Source: Myroides pelagicus (GTDB taxonomy: Bacteria; Bacteroidota; Bacteroidia; Flavobacteriales; Flavobacteriaceae). Taken from it: DNA of 64,000 nt. The stretch covers positions 1-64,000 of the forward strand of contig NZ_WMJY01000016.1 in NCBI RefSeq assembly GCF_009711055.1. Reading direction: 5' to 3'. Position 1 is the first letter of the stretch. Every line of letters starts with the position of its first letter. The position numbers were made by a program, and so were the translations under genes. Shown in pieces: positions 8,328 to 18,000 of this stretch. Under the pieces are notes generated by a model. The model did not search any database, was not told where the DNA came from, and saw only the letters and a program-made list of their open reading frames with translations.

Positions 8328-8446
8328 GACATTTTTGTTTGACCTTAATGCAATGTTTTATAGGTGTTGTGGTTTTTTTATTTAGTCAATTGTAAAAAAA
8401 ATAGGTTTCATTTAATAAAAGGTGGAAAATGATAGCTTTTTTGGTT

Positions 8447-8454
8447 TACTTTTG
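8447..8454 (+). promoter_or_regulatory. -7 element of the FAD-dehydrogenase promoter
   Basis: TACTTTTG matches the Bacteroidetes TAnnTTTG box. Transcription would begin near 8460, downstream of an in-frame start-like codon at 8422 and upstream of ATG 8485. This is the main reason for choosing 8485. Confidence 0.6.
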
Positions 8455-8484
8455 TCGCATAATTTTTATTTGCTTTATAACAAA

Positions 8485-10044
8485 ATGCCACAAGAATTAC
8501 AGTTACAAGTTCTTCCTGAAGTAGCAGGTACTGCTGATCTATTGACTCAGTACGTTGCCAACCAATTAAAGTGTCCAATTAGAGACATTAAGCATATTAC
8601 AATCCTTAAACGATCGATTGATGCTAGACAGCGCACCGTAAAGGTTAATTTGAAGGTAGCTATATTCTTTGCAGACGAAGATATTGTGCATAGACACATC
8701 GGCTTTCCCGAATATAAAAGTGTTCAAGACGCTCCAAGAGTAATTGTTGTAGGGGCAGGACCTGCAGGATATTTTGCTGCTTTACAATTGATTGAATTAG
8801 GGGTAAAGCCCATCGTTGTAGAGAGGGGAAAAGATGTTCGAGGTCGTCGTAGAGATTTAAAAGCTATTAATAGAGATCACATTGTGAACCCTGATTCGAA
8901 TTATTGTTTCGGAGAAGGAGGTGCAGGTACCTATTCAGATGGTAAGCTCTATACGCGTTCTAAAAAGCGAGGTGATGTCAACCGTATCTTAGAGTTGTTG
9001 GTGGCTTTCGGGGCTACCCAAGATATCTTAGTAGAAGCTCATCCACATATCGGAACGAATAAGTTACCAAAGATTATGCAGGATATGCGCGCTAAAATTA
9101 TCGAGTTTGGCGGAGAAGTTTTGTTTGAAACAAAAGTAGTTGACTTTATTATTAAAGCAAGTGAAATACATGGTGTAGTAGTCAATGGAGGAGATGTCAT
9201 CGAAGCGAAGAAAGTAATCTTAGCTACGGGGCACTCTGCTCGTGATATATACGAATTGTTGGATCGTAAGCAAGTACTAATTGAAGCGAAGCCATTTGCC
9301 TTAGGGGTACGTGCAGAGCACCCACAGTCTTTAATTGACAAGATACAGTATTCATGTGACTACAGAGGGGAGTTCCTACCTCCTGCACCATATTCTATTG
9401 TAAAGCAGGTCAATGGACGTGGAATGTACTCATTCTGTATGTGTCCGGGAGGGGTGATTGCTCCTTGTGCGACAGCTCCAGGGGAAGTAGTAACCAATGG
9501 ATGGTCACCGTCAAAACGAGATCAGCCAACTGCTAATTCAGGTATCGTAGTAGAGTTGAGACTAGAGGACTTTAAGCCTTTTGAGAAACACGGTGCCTTA
9601 GCAGGTATGGAGTTTCAAAAAGCGATAGAGCAGCGAGCTTTCTTATTGGCTGGAGAGACACAGCGAGTACCAGCACAGCGCATGGTTGATTTCTCACAGT
9701 CTAAAGTGTCGTCTTCTATACCGAAGACGTCTTATGTGCCAGGGACAACTTCTACAGAGTTGGGTGAAGTGTTTCCTGGATTCTTAACGCAAATCATGAG
9801 AGAGGGCTTCCAAGAGTTTGGTAAGTCAATGAAGGGGTATTTTACCAACGAAGCTATCCTTCATGCTCCAGAGAGTAGAACTTCTTCTCCTGTACGTATT
9901 CCTCGTGAAGATTACACCTTAGTCCACCCGCAGATTAAAGGACTTTACCCTTGTGGAGAAGGTGCAGGTTATGCAGGTGGTATCATATCAGCTGCTATTG
10001 ACGGAGAAAAATGTGCCATCATGTGTGTAGAGAGCATGCAATAA
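8485..10044 (+). CDS. FAD-dependent dehydrogenase (NAD(P)/FAD oxidoreductase, COG2509-like)
   Basis: Flavoprotein of 519 residues from the chosen start MPQELQLQVLPEVAG. After a roughly 75-residue N-terminal domain (a small ferredoxin-like fold in this family) comes the dinucleotide-binding motif VVGAGPAGYFAALQL and the acidic end of the second strand (VVERGKDVRGRRRD). Further family phrases are FGEGGAGTYSDGKLYTR and, near the C-terminus, YPCGEGAGYAGGIISAAIDG, which closes the FAD site. Substrate and physiological role are not known for this family. The gene is monocistronic, with its own promoter box and a strong terminator. The start further upstream at 8422 is rejected because the promoter lies inside that extension. 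Confidence 0.88.
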   Translation: MPQELQLQVLPEVAGTADLLTQYVANQLKCPIRDIKHITILKRSIDARQRTVKVNLKVAIFFADEDIVHRHIGFPEYKSVQDAPRVIVVGAGPAGYFAALQLIELGVKPIVVERGKDVRGRRRDLKAINRDHIVNPDSNYCFGEGGAGTYSDGKLYTRSKKRGDVNRILELLVAFGATQDILVEAHPHIGTNKLPKIMQDMRAKIIEFGGEVLFETKVVDFIIKASEIHGVVVNGGDVIEAKKVILATGHSARDIYELLDRKQVLIEAKPFALGVRAEHPQSLIDKIQYSCDYRGEFLPPAPYSIVKQVNGRGMYSFCMCPGGVIAPCATAPGEVVTNGWSPSKRDQPTANSGIVVELRLEDFKPFEKHGALAGMEFQKAIEQRAFLLAGETQRVPAQRMVDFSQSKVSSSIPKTSYVPGTTSTELGEVFPGFLTQIMREGFQEFGKSMKGYFTNEAILHAPESRTSSPVRIPREDYTLVHPQIKGLYPCGEGAGYAGGIISAAIDGEKCAIMCVESMQ

Positions 10045-10068
10045 GAAAAAAAAGTTTTATGATATATC

Positions 10069-10102
10069 AGCCTAACTACAAGTGTAGTTAGGCTTTTTTT
10101 TT
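10069..10102 (+). terminator. Strong Rho-independent terminator
   Basis: AGCCTAACTAC and GTAGTTAGGCT form an 11-bp stem with loop AAGT, followed by a run of at least nine T. Confidence 0.9.
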
Positions 10103-10340
10103 TGAATAGGAGCAATACATTGTATTTGAGTTCTCGAATTTTTAACGATAGAAAGCTAATTGATAGTTATTTATGACTTTCCTGTCAAACTTGATTTTAC
10201 TTTAGAGAAATTGGTGTTGAATTAAACAATTAATTTTAAAATAGATGGAATATTGTTCGTTTACTTGGTCAAATATAGGTATTAATAGAAGAATGGTAGC
10301 ACGATAATTGATAGTGAGGAGGATAGAATTAAATAATTTT

Positions 10341-11843
10341 ATGAAACAGACTTTAAAATTAGTTGTTGTATTATCAGTAATCTCACTTTTGTTTTCTAGT
10401 TATGCAACCAAGTATAGCACAGAGTTAATTCCAATCATGAGAGGAATATATATAGAATATATTGATCAAAAGGGCAATACCGTTTTAAAAAACAACTATC
10501 TGAAAGGTTCTCTTTTTAGAGAGGGACTCGCTCTAGTGCAGGCTGATAACAAGCAAAAGACGTGGGGGTATATTGATACAAAAGGCCAATATGTAATTCC
10601 TCCAACCTATGTAAATGCTTCCGTTTTTTCTGAAGGGATTGCTTGGGGAACAAGAGAGGATAGTCGCCCTATTGCTTTAAACCAATCAGGGGAAGAATTG
10701 TTCACAATGGACATTGCAGAGGTAGTAGGGAATTACACCAATGGTTTAGCTAAGTTTGCGGTGTATAACGATGAAGGTCTCTTGCGCTGGGGATTTGTTG
10801 ATAAAAAAGGAGAGGTAGTTGTGCAGCCTATTTATGAGCAGGTAAAGAGTTTTAATGAAGGGCTAGCTCCAGTGAAGGATCAAGAGAAAGGGTGGGGATA
10901 TATTGATACAAATGGAGATTTTGTCATTCAGCCTCAATACTATTTCGCCAAAATGTTTAGATATGGCGTAGCAGTCGTGTACCATAGTATAGATAGTGTA
11001 GCTGTTATAGATAAAGAAGGCAAGGTCTTATTGACAGATAATTTTGTGGATTTGCATGTCGATGGAGACCTTTATATGTTTGAACAAGGGAATAAGTTTG
11101 GCTGGTTAGACAGAGAAGGTGCCGTTGTTATTCCTGCTATCTACCAAGAGATACATCCTTTCTCTATCAGAGACCTTGCCTTAGTGCGTCTGGATAATTT
11201 GTTTGGGTATATTAATAAAAAAGGAGAGATGATCATTGAGCCAAGATATACAAATGCGTATATGTTTTTAGGCGATATTGCACCAGTGACTCAAGATGGC
11301 TATACAGGGTTTATAGGCAAGAAAGGAAACTACGTAATACCACCTGCTAGGATAGAGGTTCCGTTTGATATTGCTACTCAGACATATTTATTAGATACAC
11401 ATTTTCGAATGGTATTTAGCGAATATATTAATGTAGGTGAAATTCTAGATAGAATGAAGCTAGAGAAATTAGAAGGAGTGACACCAATAATGACCTATGA
11501 GGCTATTTTTGCTTTACTAGATTTATCACCAAAGAACTATGAGAATTCTTCAAGTCAGTTGTTGATTAACAAAAAAACGGTGTCTGTTGATGTTTCTTAT
11601 TCCTTTTCGACAATTGGTCATCTAATAGATTCGACAACGTTAGCTAGCAAACCGACTGGATTAAAATACGATATCTACCTAACAGGTAATATGAATAAAA
11701 GAATAGATTTACTAGAAGAAGAGTTATTGTTGAAGTTGACAAATTTCGTTAAGACAGCGACTGATAGTTATGAAAGTGATCAGATGAGACTCAGTATTCA
11801 AAAAGAGTACGGTCTATTAAGCCTTGAAATTACGTATAAGTAG
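10341..11843 (+). CDS. WG-repeat (KWG Leptospira-type) protein
   Basis: Protein of 500 residues with an N-terminal hydrophobic signal or anchor (MKQTLKLVVVLSVISLLFSSYA) and about six WG repeats of roughly 45-60 residues. Examples are WGYIDTKGQYVIPPTY, WGFVDKKGEVVVQPIY, WGYIDTNGDFVIQPQY, GWLDREGAVVIPAIY and GYINKKGEMIIEPRY. WG repeats form beta structures, probably for binding; a precise function is not established. The C-terminal 150 residues contain no repeats and are not recognised. I start at ATG 10341; a TTG start at 10308 would only add eleven residues ahead of the signal peptide. The protein is likely exported to the periplasm or cell surface. It stands alone between a terminator and the 88-bp tandem repeat. 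Confidence 0.85.
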   Translation: MKQTLKLVVVLSVISLLFSSYATKYSTELIPIMRGIYIEYIDQKGNTVLKNNYLKGSLFREGLALVQADNKQKTWGYIDTKGQYVIPPTYVNASVFSEGIAWGTREDSRPIALNQSGEELFTMDIAEVVGNYTNGLAKFAVYNDEGLLRWGFVDKKGEVVVQPIYEQVKSFNEGLAPVKDQEKGWGYIDTNGDFVIQPQYYFAKMFRYGVAVVYHSIDSVAVIDKEGKVLLTDNFVDLHVDGDLYMFEQGNKFGWLDREGAVVIPAIYQEIHPFSIRDLALVRLDNLFGYINKKGEMIIEPRYTNAYMFLGDIAPVTQDGYTGFIGKKGNYVIPPARIEVPFDIATQTYLLDTHFRMVFSEYINVGEILDRMKLEKLEGVTPIMTYEAIFALLDLSPKNYENSSSQLLINKKTVSVDVSYSFSTIGHLIDSTTLASKPTGLKYDIYLTGNMNKRIDLLEEELLLKLTNFVKTATDSYESDQMRLSIQKEYGLLSLEITYK

Positions 11844-11870
11844 TTTTTAGAAAATATATCATAAGCATGA

Positions 11871-12195
11871 AATAATGTAGGGGCGAATTGCAATTCGCCC
11901 GTATGAGGGATATCAATTCGCCCGTCGAGGAATCGTATGTGCGAAAAGGCATTCGCGAAATAATGTAGGGGCGAATTGCAATTCGCCCGTATGAGGGATA
12001 TCAATTCGCCCGTCGAGGAATCGTATGTGCGAAAAGGCATTCGCGAAATAATGTAGGGGCGAATTGCAATTCGCCCGTATGAGGGATATCAATTCGCCCG
12101 TCGAGGAATCGTATGTGCGAAAAGGCATTCGCGAAATAATGTAGGGGCGAATTGCAATTCGCCCGTACGAGGGATATCAATTCGCCCGTACGAGG
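11871..12195. repeat. Tandem 88-bp repeat with a perfect 20-bp palindrome, 3.7 copies
   Basis: Full copies start at 11871, 11959 and 12047 and read as identical; a partial copy runs from 12135 to about 12195 with a few changes. Each copy contains the perfect palindrome GGGCGAATTGCAATTCGCCC (first at 11881-11900) and a second direct AATTCGCCC half-site. The block is richer in GC than its surroundings and lies between two convergent genes. It resembles the dispersed palindromic intergenic elements seen in many bacterial genomes. Open frames on the minus strand across it are repeat artefacts. Confidence 0.9.
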
Positions 12196-12196
12196 A

Positions 12197-12568
12197 TTAG
12201 CATTTTTTTGCACATGGACAAAAAGCGCTGAAATACGAAATAGTTAATAAGATAGCTGCGATTAATACGAAGCCCAAAGAGCTTACAGGTTCCCCGATAG
12301 CAAGGTGAGCAACGGCAGCGGATACGATATTAATGACAAAACCTGCGTAGGCAAAGCCTCTCAGGGTACGCGGTAGCATAGGAAGTAAAAGCACCACTGA
12401 GCCAATAGCCTTCGCTACGGCTAGCTCCACTCTGAAGTAATCAGGGAATCCCAGGTGTACAAAGGCTTGCTTCATTTCTTCTGAGGCGATATAATTGTAG
12501 GCACTAAATAGCATGAATACTGAAAACAGTACAGTCGATACCCAAAAGGCAATTTTTTGTTTATTCAT
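12197..12568 (-). CDS. DoxX-family membrane protein
   Basis: Small integral membrane protein of 123 residues with four predicted helices (KIAFWVSTVLFSVFMLFSAYNY; AVAKAIGSVVLLLPML; GFAYAGFVINIVSAAVAHL; GFVLIAAILLTISYF). This matches the DoxX-like family, whose members are linked to thiol/oxidative-stress functions in some bacteria but mostly lack a defined role. The C-terminus has CPCAKKC, three cysteines on the soluble end that could bind metal or be redox-active. It is divergent from an HxlR-type regulator, a frequent arrangement in which HxlR controls the DoxX gene. The tandem 88-bp repeat ends directly at its 3' end. Confidence 0.85.
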   Translation of the reverse strand: MNKQKIAFWVSTVLFSVFMLFSAYNYIASEEMKQAFVHLGFPDYFRVELAVAKAIGSVVLLLPMLPRTLRGFAYAGFVINIVSAAVAHLAIGEPVSSLGFVLIAAILLTISYFSAFCPCAKKC

Positions 12569-12632
12569 AAGATTTTATTTTATTGTTTCCAATGACAAAC
12601 TTAAAGACTCTCTGTATAGATATTCCTATAAG

Positions 12633-12668
12633 TTCCCTTTTGGAAACTACTTTCCTTTTGGGTACTGC
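12633..12668. promoter_or_regulatory. Candidate HxlR operator (tandem 18-bp repeat)
   Basis: Two adjacent 18-bp units, TTCCCTTTTGGAAACTAC and TTTCCTTTTGGGTACTGC, agree at 14 of 18 positions. They lie in the divergent DoxX/HxlR intergenic region about 40 bp before the regulator's chosen ATG, where an autoregulatory operator is expected. Binding is inference. Confidence 0.4.
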
Positions 12669-12708
12669 TTACAAAAAGCGTAATTTTAGCCAATTAATTA
12701 AGTGTGAT

Positions 12709-13068
12709 ATGAGTAAAAAAGAGCTGTTGAATGCTTCGCCTCAATGTCAGGTGAGAATAGTAGCGATAAAGGATACAATGAGTCTACTTTCTGGCAAATG
12801 GAAGGTATATATCTTAGGAACACTCATGCATGGTGGAAAGATGCGCTTTATGGATCTCAAGCGAGAAGTAGAAGGGATTGGCACGAAGATGCTTTCTAAA
12901 GAACTTCAAGATCTAGAAGCTAATCACTTGATTAAACGTACAGTATTAAACACAAAGCCAATTTCGGTAGAATACGAGCTGACCGAATACGGACAGACTT
13001 TGGAGAAAGTAATCAAAGAGATTATGGACTGGGGACAACAATATCGCCAAACCATTTATAAAAAATAG
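12709..13068 (+). CDS. HxlR-family winged-helix transcriptional regulator
   Basis: A 119-residue DNA-binding protein with the HxlR signature: a conserved Cys early (ASPQCQVRIVAIKDTMSLLSGKWKVYILGTL), the recognition region (MRFMDLKREVEGIGTKMLSKELQDLEANHLIKR) and the wing (ISVEYELTEYGQTLEKVI). I start it at 12709 (MSKKELLNASPQC), where family similarity begins; the frame extends upstream to 12583, but that would run coding sequence across the divergent promoter region. The early Cys may act as a redox or electrophile sensor, as in some HxlR/YodB members. It probably controls the divergent DoxX gene. Confidence 0.9.
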   Translation: MSKKELLNASPQCQVRIVAIKDTMSLLSGKWKVYILGTLMHGGKMRFMDLKREVEGIGTKMLSKELQDLEANHLIKRTVLNTKPISVEYELTEYGQTLEKVIKEIMDWGQQYRQTIYKK

Positions 13069-13119
13069 CTATCGGATTGTGAGATCAAGCAGACAATCAA
13101 TAACACCAGAATACAGACC

Positions 13120-13437
13120 ATGGATAATACAATAGATTTTGACAATTTGGACAGACCAATCCTCTTGCAGTTTTACGCAGATTGGTGCGCGCCATGTCGT
13201 ACGCAGACCGGGGTAGTTAATCATATCAAGGCTGATATAGAGGAGTATGTAGACTTGCGTATGGTCAATTTAGACAAGGATCGCGAGTGGGTAGAGGAGT
13301 TCTATATACGCAGTGTGCCTACGCTTATTTTGCTTAACAAACAGGGGGATATCTACTGGCGTCAGAGCGGTGTGACCCCTCCTCAGCTAATTGTGAAGTA
13401 CGTCATGGAGGTCAGCGAATTAAACACTATTGAGTAG
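13120..13437 (+). CDS. Thioredoxin-like protein
   Basis: A 105-residue cytoplasmic thioredoxin fold with the active site WCAPC (Cys23 and Cys26), the strand-forming VDLRMVNLDKDREW and the cis-proline segment IRSVPTLILL. There is no signal peptide. It reduces protein disulfides or serves a peroxidase partner; the specific partner is not visible. It lies 51 bp after the HxlR gene on the same strand and could share its transcript, which would fit a redox-responsive group (DoxX, HxlR, thioredoxin). Confidence 0.9.
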   Translation: MDNTIDFDNLDRPILLQFYADWCAPCRTQTGVVNHIKADIEEYVDLRMVNLDKDREWVEEFYIRSVPTLILLNKQGDIYWRQSGVTPPQLIVKYVMEVSELNTIE

Positions 13438-13478
13438 GTGATAGTGGCATCGCTTTTTTTCGAATAAACATAAAAACA

Positions 13479-13508
13479 GCCCCCAAGGTATATGATTCTT
13501 TGGGGGCT
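13479..13508 (-). terminator. Terminator of the luciferase-like gene
   Basis: AGCCCCCAA and TTTGGGGGCT form a GC-rich stem. On the minus strand it is followed by GTTTTTATG. It sits between the convergent thioredoxin and monooxygenase genes. Confidence 0.8.
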
Positions 13509-13515
13509 GATGTAT

Positions 13516-14511
13516 TTAGAAGGATTGCATAATCTCTGCAAACAATGCAATGCTTTTTACGCGATCATCAGTATGATAAATAGGCGTTGTAATCATGACC
13601 TCATCAGGCTCGACGATGGTAAAGAAATTTTGAAGCTCTTGCTTGACTGTTTCTTTGTCGCCGATGAAAGATAAAGACGTTTTTTGCAAAACATGGTATT
13701 CTTCAACCTCCGACCATAGCCCTTGCATAGAATCACAAGGAGGTTGCATAGGCTTTCGATCATTTCGAATAATTCCCAAAAACATTTGATAGAAAGAAGT
13801 AGCCAAGCGAAAAGATTCTTCCAAACTATCAGATACGATGGCATTGACACAAGGCATAAAATAAGGTTTGTCCAAATGCTCAGAAGCCACAAAGTTTTTG
13901 CGGTAAATATTGGCAGCTTGCATGATCTGTTCTGGGGCAAAGTGACTTGCAAATGCATACGGAAGACCTAATTCGGCAGCTAAGTAGGCACTATCTGTAC
14001 TAGAACCCAGTATCCACATCGGTACCTTCGCTCCCTCGCCAGGAAAGGCTCTTACCTTAGCCTGATCATCACCTCTAAAGTAACGTTTGAGCTCTTCTAT
14101 TTGTTGAGGAAAATGATTGACTGCATGCATGTCATTTCTGCGCAGAGCCATGGCTGTTGCTTGATCAGTACCAGGAGCTCTACCGAGTCCTAAGTCAATG
14201 CGATCAGGATATAGGGCATCTAAGGTACCAAACTGCTCAGCGATGACTAATGAGGCGTGATTTGGCAGCATGATCCCACCAGAGCCTACACGTATGGTAT
14301 TAGTTCCACCCGCCACATAGCCGATAAGTACAGCTGTAGCAGACGAAGCAATATGCGGCATATTGTGATGCTCGGCAAACCACAAACGCGTAAAACCTAC
14401 TTTTTCGGCTTTTTGTGCTACTTTTAGAACATCTTGTAAAGTTGCTGTTGTGCTCTTGTCTTGGCCTATGATTGCTAAGTCTAAGAAAGAGTAGGGTATT
14501 TGTGTTTTCAT
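13516..14511 (-). CDS. Luciferase-like (LLM class) flavin-dependent oxidoreductase
   Basis: Flavin-dependent monooxygenase-like protein of 331 residues, full length for the single-component LLM group (YhbW/LuxA-like TIM barrel). Landmarks are the N-terminal [82 protein letters not shown] and [27 protein letters not shown], all family-typical. It uses reduced flavin and oxygen; the substrate is unknown. Single gene with its own terminator. It precedes the CRISPR region without obvious functional link. Confidence 0.92.
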   Translation of the reverse strand: MKTQIPYSFLDLAIIGQDKSTTATLQDVLKVAQKAEKVGFTRLWFAEHHNMPHIASSATAVLIGYVAGGTNTIRVGSGGIMLPNHASLVIAEQFGTLDALYPDRIDLGLGRAPGTDQATAMALRRNDMHAVNHFPQQIEELKRYFRGDDQAKVRAFPGEGAKVPMWILGSSTDSAYLAAELGLPYAFASHFAPEQIMQAANIYRKNFVASEHLDKPYFMPCVNAIVSDSLEESFRLATSFYQMFLGIIRNDRKPMQPPCDSMQGLWSEVEEYHVLQKTSLSFIGDKETVKQELQNFFTIVEPDEVMITTPIYHTDDRVKSIALFAEIMQSF

Positions 14512-14921
14512 AATATTTATGGCTTTCGTTCTTAGAAGGAAAGTTACTGATTATTTGAAAGAGCAATGTTTAAAGAAATGATAAAAGATAGTAAAAGGAG
14601 GTAAAGGGGAGTAAATCGAAAAAATATCCTTTTAGTTTTTTTTCTGATTAAAGCAACTAATTAGACCCAGTAGAAGAAAAAGTCTAAAGGGAATTCTTGT
14701 GGTACTATAGCCTACTTCATAAAAAACTAGACTAAGGGCTTGAAAGAAGAATCAAAAGAACTGCTTTTGGGTTCCTGTTTGGTTTTGCTCTTGTTCGTAA
14801 CTTGTTTCATTAAAAGGCTCTTTTTCGCAACAAATAGAGAGACTAGTGTACTGAATGGATTGCCTATTTTTTAACTTCATGAATATCTAAATACTTTACT
14901 ATTATCTTAATCCCTAAATAA
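14512..14921. other. Non-coding stretch before the CRISPR array
   Basis: About 410 bases without a convincing gene, repeat or hairpin terminator. It includes the upstream region of the luciferase-like gene and the outer flank of the array's degenerate end. I see no conserved leader-like feature. Confidence 0.5.
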
Positions 14922-14970
14922 GTTGGAGAAATATTTCAAATTATTGTACCTTTATCGAGTATCATATAAC
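14922..14970 (+). repeat. Degenerate terminal CRISPR repeat
   Basis: A 49-base diverged copy of the repeat, followed by a normal 30-nt spacer (14971-15000). Against the 50-nt repeat, positions 13-36 match at 23 of 24 and the first four bases match. Positions 5-12 match at only one of eight, and the last ten positions contain a deletion and changes. The retained block includes the promoter-like TACCTTTA; the lost part is the 5' segment that pairs with tracrRNA. A degenerate terminal repeat usually marks the old end of an array, so new spacers are probably added at the cas2 side. Confidence 0.85.
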
Positions 14971-15000
14971 AAACATTTCAATTCCTAAATGGTATGATTA

Positions 15001-18000
15001 GTTGTGAATTGCTTTCAAATTATTGTAACTTTATCGTGTAATCACACAACTGGCAATCTATTAGCAATCTTAGGGGTTTGGTTGTGAATTGCTTTCAAAT
15101 TATTGTAACTTTATCGTGTAATCACACAACGGGAATAATCTATTTATACAAGCATTAGATGTTGTGGTTGTGAATTGCTTTCAAATTATTGTAACTTTAT
15201 CGTGTAATCACACAACTTTTCGAATTTTCACAGTCTGTCAACCACTGTTGTGAATTGCTTTCAAATTATTGTAACTTTATCGTGTAATCACACAACAAGG
15301 AAGCATCACATAAAACCAACCCCATTGTTGTGAATTGCTTTCAAATTATTGTAACTTTATCGTGTAATCACACAACACTTATGTTAAAACATCAAAGAGG
15401 TTATTAGTTGTGAATTGCTTTCAAATTATTGTAACTTTATCGTGTAATCACACAACTAATAATTTTAATAAGAAGGTTTAAGCATGGTTGTGAATTGCTT
15501 TCAAATTATTGTAACTTTATCGTGTAATCACACAACTCATGCTGCTATATCTTAACTACTGGTAATGTTGTGAATTGCTTTCAAATTATTGTAACTTTAT
15601 CGTGTAATCACACAACAAAACGTATTACATTTTCGCTACGCTTCATGTTGTGAATTGCTTTCAAATTATTGTAACTTTATCGTGTAATCACACAACCCAC
15701 CGGCATTACCGGTTCCCTTTTCAATGGTTGTGAATTGCTTTCAAATTATTGTAACTTTATCGTGTAATCACACAACACTCTATCACTTTGATAGCTACAT
15801 CTAAAGGTTGTGAATTGCTTTCAAATTATTGTAACTTTATCGTGTAATCACACAACAACAGAATAGTAGGTATGCCAGATGTTACAGTTGTGAATTGCTT
15901 TCAAATTATTGTAACTTTATCGTGTAATCACACAACTCATTGAGAACGAATACACGGTGATTGGAGGTTGTGAATTGCTTTCAAATTATTGTAACTTTAT
16001 CGTGTAATCACACAACTGTTGAACTAAACCACCCTACAGTTGAACCGTTGTGAATTGCTTTCAAATTATTGTAACTTTATCGTGTAATCACACAACCATC
16101 GCTATAATCTACATAGTTATTTAAAGGTTGTGAATTGCTTTCAAATTATTGTAACTTTATCGTGTAATCACACAACAGCTATATTAGCAGGTACAACAAA
16201 CGAAGTGTTGTGAATTGCTTTCAAATTATTGTAACTTTATCGTGTAATCACACAACCAGAAACACTTCTTACCAATGAAGTGGGTAGTTGTGAATTGCTT
16301 TCAAATTATTGTAACTTTATCGTGTAATCACACAACGGAGTGATAACTCGGTTACTTTACTATCGGGTTGTGAATTGCTTTCAAATTATTGTAACTTTAT
16401 CGTGTAATCACACAACTCAGGATATGACTAAATCCATTAATGGTATGTTGTGAATTGCTTTCAAATTATTGTAACTTTATCGTGTAATCACACAACGACT
16501 TACGTTATCTTGTGTAAAATCAATAAGTTGTGAATTGCTTTCAAATTATTGTAACTTTATCGTGTAATCACACAACAATGTGCTTGGGTTTGTCTACATT
16601 AAAGATGTTGTGAATTGCTTTCAAATTATTGTAACTTTATCGTGTAATCACACAACGTTCCGACAAAGTATTATACACAAGTAAATGTTGTGAATTGCTT
16701 TCAAATTATTGTAACTTTATCGTGTAATCACACAACAAAATATGGAAGGAATGTTTTGGAATAACTGTTGTGAATTGCTTTCAAATTATTGTAACTTTAT
16801 CGTGTAATCACACAACAAAAAGTTATCAGAAAAAGCAGTAATACCGGTTGTGAATTGCTTTCAAATTATTGTAACTTTATCGTGTAATCACACAACATAA
16901 CTATTAAAAATAATAATAATACATATGTTGTGAATTGCTTTCAAATTATTGTAACTTTATCGTGTAATCACACAACGAGGAAGATAATGTATATGATGTT
17001 AAGGGCGTTGTGAATTGCTTTCAAATTATTGTAACTTTATCGTGTAATCACACAACCTCCAAAGGCTTTCTTCATTGCCTAAGCGAGTTGTGAATTGCTT
17101 TCAAATTATTGTAACTTTATCGTGTAATCACACAACAAATAATCAAAAAAGATTTGTTTGTTAATCGTTGTGAATTGCTTTCAAATTATTGTAACTTTAT
17201 CGTGTAATCACACAACACCATACCCCTATTATACACATAAAGGAATGTTGTGAATTGCTTTCAAATTATTGTAACTTTATCGTGTAATCACACAACAAAA
17301 TATGGAAAGAATGCTTTGGGATAACTGTTGTGAATTGCTTTCAAATTATTGTAACTTTATCGTGTAATCACACAACCACTCTCCATCTTCCATTATCTCA
17401 ATACCTGTTGTGAATTGCTTTCAAATTATTGTAACTTTATCGTGTAATCACACAACTACTTACGCTGTTGTAGATCGTGCGAGCGCGTTGTGAATTGCTT
17501 TCAAATTATTGTAACTTTATCGTGTAATCACACAACTAAAACAGGAGGGGTACATGGTACTTTTCTGTTGTGAATTGCTTTCAAATTATTGTAACTTTAT
17601 CGTGTAATCACACAACCCCTAATAACTCAGATAATACTCTTGTAATGTTGTGAATTGCTTTCAAATTATTGTAACTTTATCGTGTAATCACACAACAAAC
17701 AACTCATTTTTTAACATTTATATAGTGTTGTGAATTGCTTTCAAATTATTGTAACTTTATCGTGTAATCACACAACTAATAAAAAGCATGAGTCATTTTA
17801 GTTTAAGTTGTGAATTGCTTTCAAATTATTGTAACTTTATCGTGTAATCACACAACTTCACGAGTTATCAAATGAGTATATAGCGTGTTGTGAATTGCTT
17901 TCAAATTATTGTAACTTTATCGTGTAATCACACAACGAAGTAAAAAATCAATAGAAAAACTATTTAGTTGTGAATTGCTTTCAAATTATTGTAACTTTAT

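Noticed and set aside
11798..12213. Three overlapping minus-strand open frames encoding near-identical peptides
   Set aside because: They are translations of the 88-bp tandem repeat (period not a multiple of three, each run into unrelated sequence) and have no start context or homology.
13593..13971. Open frames on both strands inside the luciferase-like gene
   Set aside because: Shadow frames of a strongly recognisable protein, with no homology.
14512..14921. A conventional CRISPR leader upstream of the degenerate repeat
   Set aside because: No promoter box or conserved-looking motif is evident, and the degenerate repeat marks this as the old end of the array.
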